In this document: positions 1 to 6,537 of the stretch, piece by piece
Layout of the letters: each line of letters starts with the position of its first letter
Position numbering within the stretch: position 1 is the stretch's first letter
NCBI GenBank assembly: GCA_902465145.1
Contig: CABQMD010000029.1
Span: forward strand, 1-8,331
DNA from: an uncultured Succinatimonas sp.
GTDB lineage: Bacteria; Pseudomonadota; Gammaproteobacteria; Enterobacterales; Succinivibrionaceae
Direction of reading: 5' to 3'
Length of the DNA: 8,331 nt
Program-made: the position numbers and the translations under genes
The notes under the pieces: model-generated
Seen by the model: the letters and a program-made list of their open reading frames with translations, nothing else
Told to the model about the DNA's origin: nothing
The model's database searches: none

Positions 1-528
1 TACCTGTCCGAACCAATACCAAGCATTCGGAGTCAAGTCATTGTCAGGGTAGTTCTCAAGGTAATTTTTAAAAGCGGTCTCAGATTCTGACAATTTATTT
101 TTAACCACAAGCTGATAGGCATCGTTATAAGCTTTTTTGGCCTGATCGTCTGCCTTCTTCAAAGCGTTCCCCTTTGAATCGGTAACTGCAAGCTGTTGTT
201 TCTTGTCAGCTCCGCCAGCTGGAGGATCGTTTGCTACAGATTTATTGTCATTGCCTGCCGAAGTATCATCGCCCTGAGTGCTTTGTCCTGCTTGGGATGA
301 CTGTTGCAAACTGTTTATTTGAGCGCGCAACTGCTCGATCTCATGACGCAATTCCTCGATCTGGCCGTTTTGAGAATTCAATTCATCCTGCATCGCATAA
401 AAATCATTCTGCATCTTAAGCATTGCAGATTGCTGCGCATTCAACTGATCTTCAAGATCATCGGCCAAAGACGGCATGGCTATCAAAACAGCTGAAGCCA
501 AGGCCAGTAATTTTATTCTTTTATTCAT
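1..528 (-). CDS. cpoB: CpoB (YbgF), Tol-Pal/peptidoglycan synthesis coordinator, C-terminally cut by window edge
   Basis: Periplasmic protein that in E. coli binds TolA and PBP1B and couples outer-membrane constriction to septal peptidoglycan synthesis. Seen here: 176 codons open to the left edge. Residues 1-22 form a signal peptide (basic MNKRIK, hydrophobic core, SLA cleavage site before DD). Residues about 25-77 are heptad-like and rich in Q, L and E, matching the N-terminal trimerising coiled coil of the family. About 78-130 is a polar S/G/D/Q/K linker. From about 131 the first TPR begins (KKAYNDAYQLV, then FKNYLENYPDN and NAWYWFGQV), closely resembling the E. coli TPR (DYNAAIALV, FIKNYPDS, NYWLGQL). 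The remaining TPRs lie outside the window. The start at ATG 528 has a weak GGGA ribosome site 5 nt upstream. It is the last visible gene of the tol-pal operon and follows pal by 74 bp containing a terminator-like hairpin, so it is probably expressed below pal. Identification is firm from sequence and position. Confidence 0.93.
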   Translation of the reverse strand, partial: MNKRIKLLALASAVLIAMPSLADDLEDQLNAQQSAMLKMQNDFYAMQDELNSQNGQIEELRHEIEQLRAQINSLQQSSQAGQSTQGDDTSAGNDNKSVANDPPAGGADKKQQLAVTDSKGNALKKADDQAKKAYNDAYQLVVKNKLSESETAFKNYLENYPDNDLTPNAWYWFGQV

Positions 529-544
529 ATAGTTCCCGCGTAAC

Positions 545-571
545 AAAAAGCGCCGGAAAGATCCGACGCTT
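545..571 (-). terminator. Rho-independent terminator/attenuator hairpin between pal and cpoB
   Basis: On the minus-strand transcript a 10-bp stem (AAGCGUCGGA against UCCGGCGCUU, one G-U wobble, loop UCUU) runs directly into a run of five U followed by G. It lies 31 nt beyond the pal stop and ends only 17 nt before the cpoB ATG. On the plus strand the same stem has one C-A mismatch and a TCTTTTT tail, so it would be weaker in that direction. Seen directly; partial read-through into cpoB is inferred. Confidence 0.7.
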
Positions 572-602
572 CTTTTTAGCATGTTTAAACTTCAGGTGAC
601 AA

Positions 603-1124
603 TCAGTAATTCAGCACCGCACGACGATTCTGAGACCAAGCCGACTCGTTATGGGACGGATCAACAGGTTTTTCCTCACCGTATGACACCACTGACATCT
701 GATTGATATCGACGCCCAAATTCTGCATGTAACGAGCCACGCTGCGGGCACGACGCTCACCTAAGGCAATGTTATATTCAGGAGTACCGCGCTCGTCGGT
801 ATGACCTTCGATGATCACTTTGGCATCGGGATTACTGCGCAGATAACGAGCATTGGCCTGCATGACGCTTATATATTGATCCTGAATTTGATCGGAATCA
901 TAGTTGAAATATACCGTATGCTGATCGCGCAATTCAGCAGGTCCGTTCCATCCGTCTGATGAAGCTGAAGGATCGCCGACGGTAACCGCACCGTCAGAAT
1001 CCAAACCTTCCTGAATATCACTGCCGTCATTTACAAGATCCGAAGAAGAACCGTCGGTGCTGCAGGCATTGAGTGAAAGCATGGCTGCACCGCAAAGCAT
1101 GGCTACAAAATATTTGTTTAACAT
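603..1124 (-). CDS. pal: Pal, peptidoglycan-associated outer-membrane lipoprotein
   Basis: Outer-membrane lipoprotein that binds meso-diaminopimelate of peptidoglycan and TolB, tethering the outer membrane and concentrating at the division site. Translation from ATG 1124 gives 173 aa, the same length as E. coli Pal. Residues 1-20 are a lipoprotein signal with lipobox LNAC; Cys21 is followed by Ser, so the Asp+2 inner-membrane retention rule does not apply. Residues 22-68 form a D/S/G-rich flexible tether. Residues about 69-173 are an OmpA-like domain with the signature EGHTDERGTPEYN (106-118), LGERRA and a terminal NRRAVLNY. E. coli has GHADERGTPEYN at this site. A TTG codon 6 nt upstream (1130) is in frame, but a purine-rich AGAGAG sits 7-8 nt from the ATG and only 1 nt from the TTG, so I chose the ATG. 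The gene follows tolB by 51 bp with no terminator seen and is probably cotranscribed with it. Confidence 0.96.
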   Translation of the reverse strand: MLNKYFVAMLCGAAMLSLNACSTDGSSSDLVNDGSDIQEGLDSDGAVTVGDPSASSDGWNGPAELRDQHTVYFNYDSDQIQDQYISVMQANARYLRSNPDAKVIIEGHTDERGTPEYNIALGERRARSVARYMQNLGVDINQMSVVSYGEEKPVDPSHNESAWSQNRRAVLNY

Positions 1125-1131
1125 TTTCAAT

Positions 1132-1137
1132 CTCTCT
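1132..1137 (-). promoter_or_regulatory. Shine-Dalgarno site that fixes the pal start
   Basis: AGAGAG on the minus strand ends 7 nt before ATG 1124, which is ideal spacing, and 1 nt before the in-frame TTG at 1130. It therefore supports the ATG start and a 173-aa product. Confidence 0.6.
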
Positions 1138-1150
1138 TTTCTATGCTGAT

Positions 1151-1185
1151 TTTCAACTGTTTTCAGGCTGTTTCATTACTTTTCA
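1151..1185. repeat. Four TTTCA pentamers at exact 10-bp spacing at the tolB-pal junction
   Basis: On the plus strand TTTCA begins at 1151, 1161, 1171 and 1181 (TGAAA on the coding strand), one per helical turn. The 1181 copy is in the last codons of tolB, the 1171 copy touches its stop codon, and the other two are in the gap before pal. Seen directly; any function is unknown. Confidence 0.5.
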
Positions 1186-2462
1186 AGCAAAGGACCCCAA
1201 GCAGGCGATCCCACCTCTCCTTGCGAAGTAGGCAGATTGGCCTTGAAACGTCCGTCAGCAGAGACCAGAGCCAGTCCTTTTCTGCCCTGATACACCGTGC
1301 TGTATATTACCATACTTCCGTTCGGAGCCACACTCGGCGACTCATCCAAAGACGAGGTAGTTAACATGTAAAGGCTGCCGTCGGCATCGACGCGAGCCAC
1401 ACGATACCCGTTCTGACGGGTGACCACGATAAGCGAGTTGGAACCAGGGATGGCTCTTGCAGACAGATTCATCTGTCCTTGGTAAGTCACGCGCTCGGTA
1501 TTACGGGTGGCAAAATCATATTTATAGATTTGAGCTCTACCGCCGCGCTCTGAAGTAAAGTACAAAGATCTAGAATCCCCAGACCATGTTGGTTCGGTAT
1601 CGATGGCACGGCTGTTACTCACTCTGTTTAAAGTACCCGATGCCAGATCGTAATAATAGATATCCGGCTGTCCGTCTTTAGACAAAGTCATGGCGATCTT
1701 GGAGCCGTCCGGTGACCACGAAGGCGAGCTGTTAAGTCCCGGGAAAGACGCAAGCTTGGTGCGTTTGTGAGAATTGATGTCCTGCACAAAAATCGCCGGT
1801 TGCCTGCTCTCAAAGCTTACATAAGCCAAACGGGTACCGTCAGGTGACCAGGTAGGAGTCATGATAGGCTGGGTAGACTTCAACACCGGCTTTTCGTTGT
1901 AACCGTCGTAGTCGGCAGTCATCAGCGTATAAGGATAACCGCCTTTGCCGATCCTTGATACCACGTAAGCAATGCGGGTACGAAACGCTCCCTTCTGCCC
2001 GGTAAAAAGTTCATAGACTCGGTCAGATACACGATGGGCTGCTTGTCTCATCAGTGAAGCAGGAGCATTTCCGGCAAAATGAGCCAAAACCTTACCTTTA
2101 TTTACTCCCTGAAGCCCGGTTACCTTAAATTCCACGTTATAACCGTTTCCTGCCGGAGTAACCGCACCGGTAACAGCGACTTCAGCACCGCTTTGAGCGG
2201 CAACGTCCACGTTGATCTGTCCGTTGGTGACACTTCCTTGGGGCAGAGAAGTCATGGCAATAGGACTGAATTTACCCGAACGGGTAAGATCCGATGATAC
2301 TACCTGAGCTATGTCAGTTTTCAATGAAGCCGACTGGGTAAAGGGAATAACCGCGATGCGATGTCCCTCGTTGATACCTCCGGTGATTTCAATCTGCAGC
2401 GCGGCTTGAGCCTGCCCGGCAGCCAAAGCCACGGCAATCACCGCCAAAAATTTCTTCAGCAT
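1176..2462 (-). CDS. tolB: TolB, periplasmic beta-propeller of the Tol-Pal system
   Basis: Periplasmic protein that shuttles between Pal and TolA; its N-terminal strand is the TolA-binding epitope in E. coli. The 428-aa product (E. coli 430) has a Sec signal peptide (MLKKFLAVIAVALAAGQAQA, cleavage after Ala20). The mature start ALQIEITGG and the following GHRIAVIPF match the E. coli TolB box region (EVRIVIDSG, GRPIGVVPF). Residues 21 to about 160 are the alpha/beta N-terminal domain. From about 163 a six-bladed propeller carries repeated W-S-P-D-G turns: TWSPDG at 204, SWSPDG at 248, TWSGDS at 292, a degenerate blade near 336, and SVAPNG at 377. It closes with SPAWGPLLEK. The frame is open to 2507, but only ATG 2462 gives a terminal signal peptide. 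An AAGGAG site lies 12 nt upstream of it, and no other ATG, GTG or TTG codon lies between in frame. It has its own promoter candidate in the 93-bp gap after tolA. Confidence 0.96.
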   Translation of the reverse strand: MLKKFLAVIAVALAAGQAQAALQIEITGGINEGHRIAVIPFTQSASLKTDIAQVVSSDLTRSGKFSPIAMTSLPQGSVTNGQINVDVAAQSGAEVAVTGAVTPAGNGYNVEFKVTGLQGVNKGKVLAHFAGNAPASLMRQAAHRVSDRVYELFTGQKGAFRTRIAYVVSRIGKGGYPYTLMTADYDGYNEKPVLKSTQPIMTPTWSPDGTRLAYVSFESRQPAIFVQDINSHKRTKLASFPGLNSSPSWSPDGSKIAMTLSKDGQPDIYYYDLASGTLNRVSNSRAIDTEPTWSGDSRSLYFTSERGGRAQIYKYDFATRNTERVTYQGQMNLSARAIPGSNSLIVVTRQNGYRVARVDADGSLYMLTTSSLDESPSVAPNGSMVIYSTVYQGRKGLALVSADGRFKANLPTSQGEVGSPAWGPLLEK

Positions 2463-2474
2463 GATTAAAACAAT

Positions 2475-2480
2475 CTCCTT
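2475..2480 (-). promoter_or_regulatory. Strong Shine-Dalgarno for tolB with long spacing
   Basis: A perfect AAGGAG on the minus strand ends 12 nt before the tolB ATG at 2462. The spacing is longer than the usual 5-9 nt. No alternative ATG, GTG or TTG start occurs in frame in the gap, so the ATG at 2462 still looks right. Confidence 0.6.
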
Positions 2481-2497
2481 GTTCCGTGATTGGTTGA

Positions 2498-2523
2498 ATT
2501 TTAGCACAGTGCCTTGATTTCAA
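2498..2523 (-). promoter_or_regulatory. Extended -10 promoter candidate upstream of tolB
   Basis: The minus strand shows TGC-TAAAAT (2506-2498), an extended -10 with 5 of 6 consensus bases. Upstream is TTGAAA (2523-2518), 5 of 6 to the -35, but the 14-bp spacer is too short for a standard pair, so the element would rely on its TGn extension. A start near 2491 would give a leader of about 30 nt to tolB. E. coli also transcribes tolB-pal-cpoB from a separate promoter upstream of tolB. Confidence 0.45.
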
Positions 2524-2555
2524 GAGAAAATAAGTACCGCGCCTTAAAACGTAAG

Positions 2556-3542
2556 CTAAATCTTCGGGGTCATGGTCACATGAATGACTGAACATTCCGC
2601 ACATCCCTTAGGAGGCATGGGGAACATGCCTATATTGGTGATGGCATCCTCAGCCGATTTGCACACATGCGCATCTCCCTGACAACTCTGACTTTTTACG
2701 GTACCGTCTGCACCTACCTCAAGAGTAACTTTGACGCTCTTGCCGTTCATCGAAGGATCGACGCGCCAGTTCTGCTCGATGAGAGTACGTATCTTAGAAC
2801 CGTAACCGTCGGCAGCCCCACCGCCCTGACCAAGACCTTGACCGTTTACAGGATCTCCGTCTTCAGTTCCCAGAATATCATCTTCAAGAGAATCTGCCCG
2901 TGCCGCGGCGGCCGCTTTAGCCTTGGCATCTGCTTTGGCTTTGGATTCAGCAGCTGCTTTTGCTTTGGCCTCGGCTTCTGCCTTGGCTTTGGCTTCTGCT
3001 TCGGCTTTCTTTTTCGCTTCTTCCGCTGCTTTGGCCTTAGCTTCTGCTTTCTTCTTAGCCTCTTCCTCGGCTTTCTTCTTGGCTTCGGCCTTGGCTTTTT
3101 CTTCCTGCTGACGTTTTAATTCCTGAGTTTTTTTCTGCTCTTCAAGTTTCTGTTTCTGCTCTTCAAGCTTCTTCTTTTCAGCTTCAGCTTTCTTCAGAGC
3201 CAAAGCTTTCTGCTGCTCTTCAAGTTTTTGTTGCTCTATGATCTTCTGACGCTCGGCTTCTGCCTGCTGCTGCTTTTGAATCTGATATTTTAAATCCTCA
3301 TCAGATTTTTCCTGCTGCTTTACTTCCTCTTTTGCCGCGGCAGGAGCCGTTGCCGCGGCAGGAGCTGCAGCCGCTCCTCCTTTGGGATTTCCCTTGGCAG
3401 GAGGAACGAAGGTCGCATGCATGATCTCACCTTGAGAGTCTTGCGGTTTTGAAGGCCGGTCAAGCGAGACGTTGATGATAAGAGCCGCCGCGATGATCAC
3501 ATGGATGGCAACGGCTATGACACCTGCAGTTCCGAGCTTCAT
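2556..3542 (-). CDS. tolA: TolA, inner-membrane-anchored periplasm-spanning Tol protein
   Basis: TolA is energised by TolQR and reaches across the periplasm to TolB and Pal; in enterics it is also a phage and colicin target. The 328-aa product is shorter than E. coli TolA (421). Domain I: a very short cytoplasmic end (MKLGTAG) and one transmembrane helix (about 8-27) with conserved His14, equivalent to E. coli His22. Residues 28-70 are a Pro/Gly/Ala linker. Domain II (about 71-217) is a long Lys/Ala/Glu/Gln helix with AKAEAEAKAKA-type repeats. A Gly-rich hinge (233-246) leads to domain III (about 247-328), beginning YGSKIRTLIEQNWRVD and including GKSVKVTLEV and FPMPPKG. Domain III has four Cys (287, 294, 314, 317) instead of the enteric pair, and the Ser of the SHLS motif is Ala10. 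Its ATG overlaps the tolR stop (ATGA), implying coupled translation. Identification is secure from architecture and position. Confidence 0.95.
   Translation of the reverse strand: MKLGTAGVIAVAIHVIIAAALIINVSLDRPSKPQDSQGEIMHATFVPPAKGNPKGGAAAAPAAATAPAAAKEEVKQQEKSDEDLKYQIQKQQQAEAERQKIIEQQKLEEQQKALALKKAEAEKKKLEEQKQKLEEQKKTQELKRQQEEKAKAEAKKKAEEEAKKKAEAKAKAAEEAKKKAEAEAKAKAEAEAKAKAAAESKAKADAKAKAAAAARADSLEDDILGTEDGDPVNGQGLGQGGGAADGYGSKIRTLIEQNWRVDPSMNGKSVKVTLEVGADGTVKSQSCQGDAHVCKSAEDAITNIGMFPMPPKGCAECSVIHVTMTPKI
2892..3095 (-). repeat. Degenerate Ala-Lys-Glu codon repeats encoding TolA domain II
   Basis: Short imperfect DNA repeats (variants of GCTTCTGCTTTGGC on the plus strand) encode runs of AKAEA, EEAKKKAEA and EAKAKA, residues about 150-217 of TolA. 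Such tracts vary in length between strains through recombination or slippage. They also create long antisense open frames that are not genes. Confidence 0.75.
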
Positions 3543-3982
3543 TTGGCACTACCCGTATCGGCAGGCTCGGTAACCAATCCAACGCTCTTGACCCCGCCTT
3601 CTTTTAAAGCATTCATCAATTGGATAACGCTGTTGTAATCGACGTGCGCATCACCCTGCACCACCACAGGACGCTGAGGATCTTTTGATAATTCCGAAGC
3701 GACATAGGCTGTCAATTCATTCAGATCCTGCATTTTTTCAGTAGTAGTGTCCATACTCACAAAATACTGCCCGGTTGCATCGACGGTAGCAATAATGGGA
3801 GTACGCTGATCCTCATTCATGGTTTCAGACTGAGCCTGAGGCAAATCCACTGTCACACCTTGCATCACCACCGGAGCCGTAGCGATGAAGATCACCAACA
3901 GCACCAGCATCACGTCGATATACGGAACCACATTGATCTGCGCCACGGCGCGTGATTTGCGTCTTCTTCTGACCGCTTGCAT
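3539..3982 (-). CDS. tolR: TolR, ExbD-family stator/peptidoglycan-gating subunit
   Basis: Inner-membrane protein with one transmembrane helix that, with TolQ, forms the proton channel energising TolA; its periplasmic domain can bind peptidoglycan. The product has 147 aa (E. coli 142). An Arg/Lys-rich cytoplasmic end (RRRRKSR) is followed by INVVPYIDVMLVLLVIFIATAP, the single helix. Asp23 is in the position of the essential protonated Asp23 of E. coli TolR (PLLDVLLVLL). The periplasmic part (about 41-147) has VDLPQAQ, the strand-rich middle and the terminal signature GGVKSVGLVTEP (E. coli AGVKSVGLMTQP). The start codon overlaps the tolQ stop by one base (TGATG) and its stop overlaps the tolA start by four, so TolQ, TolR and TolA are almost certainly translationally coupled. 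Confidence 0.97.
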   Translation of the reverse strand: MQAVRRRRKSRAVAQINVVPYIDVMLVLLVIFIATAPVVMQGVTVDLPQAQSETMNEDQRTPIIATVDATGQYFVSMDTTTEKMQDLNELTAYVASELSKDPQRPVVVQGDAHVDYNSVIQLMNALKEGGVKSVGLVTEPADTGSAK

Positions 3983-5013
3983 CAGCGTGTTTCTCCGTTA
4001 TGTACATACCCGGAAGTCTGGCGCGCCTGCGCAAGACGCTGTGCCTGCTGTCTTGCAGCCCGTTCCTGATCACCGTTTACCCCAGGAGTTAAATACCTGG
4101 GACCTTCTTGTGAAACCCGAGGATCAAAAGCCCGAGCCGTTTGATGAGATGCAAATTTCTGCTGTTGATAACTTTGAGGCTGAACTCTTTGAGCGGACGG
4201 AGTTTCAGGATAACGCGGAGGCACGGTACGCATAGGCGGGACGCTTTGATAAGCTTCCTCGTTCCTTGAACTCTGAGGCTGTGCTTTTTGGACATTATCC
4301 TGATGCTGAGTTTCCTCACGTTTTAACTGTGATTTTACGGTAACCAAACGACGATTAAGAATAGTCGCAAATTCATCCATAAAATTGTCAAAACGATTTT
4401 CCAATGCTTCGCATTTTGCTGCAAAGTGGTTGTAAAACATCACGGCAGGAATTGCGGCGAACAAACCCATGGCAGTAGCAATCAAAGCCTCGGCAATAGG
4501 AGGAGCTACCATGGATAAGGTGGCGTTTTTGACTGCGGCCAAAGCCACGAAAGCATGCATAATGCCCCACACCGTACCGAAAAGTCCTATATACGGGCTG
4601 ATGGATCCTATGGTTGCAAGCGTAGTAAGATGCGACTCCAGATTTTCAATTTCTCTTGATTCGGCTACTTTCATCTGACGATAAGTACCGTCCATCACCA
4701 CTTCCTGCTCGGCAGGACCTGAGTTGACAAGGCGCACGAACTCTTTAAACCCGGAAGCATAGATCACCTCAAGACCAGTAAGATCCTGCTGGCGGCGCAT
4801 ACAATCCTGATAGAGATTATTAAGATCTATACCCGACCAAAAACGATCTTCAAATTCATCAGCTCTTTGACGACCGCGTTTGAACACCGAAGAGCGCTGA
4901 ATGATGATAGTCCACGAGATCACGCTCAAAGACACCAGAAAAAACATCACCAGCTGCACCAGAAGGCTGGCGTTTAAGATTAGTTCTGTAAAGGACAGCT
5001 CGCCGTTTTGCAT
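3982..5013 (-). CDS. tolQ: TolQ, ExbB/MotA-family proton-channel subunit with a long Gln/Pro-rich C-terminal tail
   Basis: Inner-membrane subunit that with TolR converts the proton gradient into movement of TolA. The core (1 to about 226) aligns closely with the 230-aa E. coli protein. Transmembrane helices lie at about 14-38, 130-158 and 168-194, with the signatures ASLLVQLVMF, FEDRFWSGIDL, IGSISPYIGLFGTVWGIMHAF and IAEALIATAMGLFAAIPAV. Channel threonines are Thr147 and Thr180 (E. coli Thr145 and Thr178). After NFMDEFATILNRRLVTV the protein continues for about 117 residues absent from E. coli. This tail is rich in Gln (21 by my count), Pro, Arg and Ser, has no Cys and no hydrophobic segment, and ends in a possible Gln/Ala/Arg helix (ERAARQQAQRLAQARQ). 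The topology would place it in the cytoplasm. The frame is unbroken to a stop that overlaps tolR, so the tail is not a frameshift artefact. The ATG directly abuts the ybgC stop (TAAATG). Confidence 0.95.
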   Translation of the reverse strand: MQNGELSFTELILNASLLVQLVMFFLVSLSVISWTIIIQRSSVFKRGRQRADEFEDRFWSGIDLNNLYQDCMRRQQDLTGLEVIYASGFKEFVRLVNSGPAEQEVVMDGTYRQMKVAESREIENLESHLTTLATIGSISPYIGLFGTVWGIMHAFVALAAVKNATLSMVAPPIAEALIATAMGLFAAIPAVMFYNHFAAKCEALENRFDNFMDEFATILNRRLVTVKSQLKREETQHQDNVQKAQPQSSRNEEAYQSVPPMRTVPPRYPETPSAQRVQPQSYQQQKFASHQTARAFDPRVSQEGPRYLTPGVNGDQERAARQQAQRLAQARQTSGYVHNGETR

Positions 5014-5454
5014 TTATTCATCCGTTTCTTTATTGGGATCGTTATCGATTCTTTTTTCTATAAAAGCTCTGATTTCAGGATCTATAGCCTTGGGCTTACC
5101 TTTTTTAAGATCAGTAAATGCCAAAGTCACCGTCAACTCAAAGAGCTTCTGACCGCGCTGATTATAGACCTCTTGAAACATGGTGAGGGACAGGCGTTTT
5201 AATTGCACCGGTTTGACGGTTACCAAAAGTTCGTCGTCAAGTCTGGCCGATTTAAGGTAACGCCCGTGTATCTCATAAACTACGAAACCGCAGGCACTTT
5301 TTTCAAGCAATTCCTGCTGAGAAAAATTCTCCTGCCTAAGCCACTCACTGCGAGCTCTTTCGCAAAATTTTAAATAGTTGGCATAGTATACGATCCCGCC
5401 TGCATCGGTATCTTCAAAATACACTCTGAATTTTTTTGAAAAAACTTCATTCAT
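5014..5454 (-). CDS. ybgC: YbgC, Tol-Pal-associated acyl-CoA thioesterase (hotdog fold)
   Basis: Cytoplasmic 4HBT-family thioesterase; family members hydrolyse acyl-CoA thioesters and E. coli YbgC has been linked to acyl carrier protein and phospholipid enzymes. The product is 146 aa (E. coli 134). The N-terminal signature [31 protein letters not shown] matches E. coli VYYEDTDAGGVVYHASY, and Asp17 corresponds to the catalytic Asp18. The E. coli His in VVYHASY is Tyr here, a common family variant. The rest, including [22 protein letters not shown], fits the hotdog core, and a charged tail ([12 protein letters not shown]) extends the C terminus. The gene starts inside ruvB (8-bp overlap, ATGAATGA) and ends flush against tolQ, so it is the physical bridge between the ruv and tol genes. 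Its exact physiological substrate cannot be read from the sequence. Confidence 0.93.
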   Translation of the reverse strand: MNEVFSKKFRVYFEDTDAGGIVYYANYLKFCERARSEWLRQENFSQQELLEKSACGFVVYEIHGRYLKSARLDDELLVTVKPVQLKRLSLTMFQEVYNQRGQKLFELTVTLAFTDLKKGKPKAIDPEIRAFIEKRIDNDPNKETDE

Positions 5455-6535
5455 TTTTTGCCTCTTGTTTTAAATCGCTGCCCGGGAAAGGTAATTTGAA
5501 TTTTTCATAAGCCTTGCGGGCCGCCATGCGTCCTGTGCGGGTACGCTGAACGAAGCCCTGCTGAATGATGTAAGGCTCAACCACATTTTCAAGCGTATCG
5601 CGATCATGTCCTAAAGATGCGGCCAAAGACTCTATGCCTACGGGACCGCCGCCGAAATCAAAGAGTATGGTGCGCAGATATGCACGGTCAAAATCATCAA
5701 AACCGTCTTCATCTATGCGCAGCATTTCCAAAGCCTCACGCGCCGTCTCAAGCGTAATGATCCCGTCTCCTTTTACTTCGGCCACATCACGCACGCGTTT
5801 TAACAGACGATTGGCAATACGCGGAGTACCGCGGGAGCGTTTGGCAATTTCCCTGGCTCCGTCTTCTGAAATCCTGATCTCTAGTTTTTTGGCATTGGCT
5901 TTTATGATCACTTCAAGCTCTTGCGGTTTGTAATATTTAAGCTGAAGAATAATGCCGAATCTTGCGCGCAAGGGTGAAGTCAAAGTTCCTGCCAGCGTGG
6001 TTGCACCTATCAGAGTGAACTCGTTTAAGCTCAATTTGATGGAGCGTGCCGAAGGGCCTTCGCCGGTCATGATATCGACGCGATAATCCTCCATCGCAGG
6101 ATACATGAATTCCTCAACCACGGGAGAGAGACGATGGATCTCGTCTATAAAGATCACCGATCTTGGTTGCAGATTGGTCAAAAGCGCGGCCGCATCGCCT
6201 TTTTTCTCCAAAGCAGGTCCTGAAGTTTGCGATATGCTGACTCCGAGCTCGTTGGCGATGATATTTGATAGCGTGGTTTTTCCAAGACCAGGAGGTCCGA
6301 AAATCAGCACGTGATCGAGGGCTTCGCCGCGTTTTTTGGCAGCTTTTATGTATACCTCTAGCTGACGCTTCACATCATCCTGACCAATATAATCCCTAAG
6401 ATACTGAGGTCTTAGGGCACGATCTTCCTGCGATCCGCGTACCTCATCAAAAGCTTCATCCGCATTTTTTTCAGGACGCAGTTCTTCTGACACCTCAAGT
6501 GCATCGGCTACTATACCGACATCGTTTGCCGCCAT
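5447..6535 (-). CDS. ruvB: RuvB, Holliday-junction branch-migration AAA+ ATPase
   Basis: Hexameric AAA+ motor that RuvA loads onto Holliday junctions to drive branch migration. The product is 362 aa (E. coli 336), with about 18 extra acidic residues at the N terminus and a few more at the C terminus. Visible motifs are Walker [10 protein letters not shown] (80-88, Lys86), Walker B IFIDEIH (128-134, Asp131), sensor 1 GATT (177-180), the trans-acting arginine finger in SPLRARFG (Arg192, E. coli Arg174), sensor 2 TPRIANRLL and the C-terminal winged helix ([38 protein letters not shown]). The residue after sensor 1 is Leu181, whereas E. coli has Arg (GATTRAG). The ATG has an AAAGGAC ribosome site 7 nt upstream formed from the last codons of ruvA, with a 2-bp gap between the genes. 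The stop lies 6-8 nt inside ybgC. Confidence 0.97.
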   Translation of the reverse strand: MAANDVGIVADALEVSEELRPEKNADEAFDEVRGSQEDRALRPQYLRDYIGQDDVKRQLEVYIKAAKKRGEALDHVLIFGPPGLGKTTLSNIIANELGVSISQTSGPALEKKGDAAALLTNLQPRSVIFIDEIHRLSPVVEEFMYPAMEDYRVDIMTGEGPSARSIKLSLNEFTLIGATTLAGTLTSPLRARFGIILQLKYYKPQELEVIIKANAKKLEIRISEDGAREIAKRSRGTPRIANRLLKRVRDVAEVKGDGIITLETAREALEMLRIDEDGFDDFDRAYLRTILFDFGGGPVGIESLAASLGHDRDTLENVVEPYIIQQGFVQRTRTGRMAARKAYEKFKLPFPGSDLKQEAKNE

Positions 6536-6537
6536 TT

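Noticed and set aside
231..495. Two short plus-strand open frames at the left end
   Set aside because: Both lie antisense to cpoB, whose coiled coil, linker and TPR read continuously from 528 to the edge.
2463..2507. N-terminal extension of TolB beginning upstream of 2462
   Set aside because: It would put 15 polar residues before the signal peptide and would start near the promoter's -10; the Shine-Dalgarno lies inside the extension, so ATG 2462 is the better start.
2667..3119. 150-aa plus-strand open frame rich in Phe, Gly and Cys opposite tolA
   Set aside because: It is the antisense of the Lys/Ala/Glu codon repeats of TolA domain II; composition is an artefact (FGFG, CFCF runs) and it has no ribosome site or family resemblance.
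3885..4235. 116-aa plus-strand open frame opposite tolR-tolQ
   Set aside because: Antisense to well-identified tolR and the tolQ tail; no recognisable domain, and the coding strand is conserved Tol protein sequence up to the tail.
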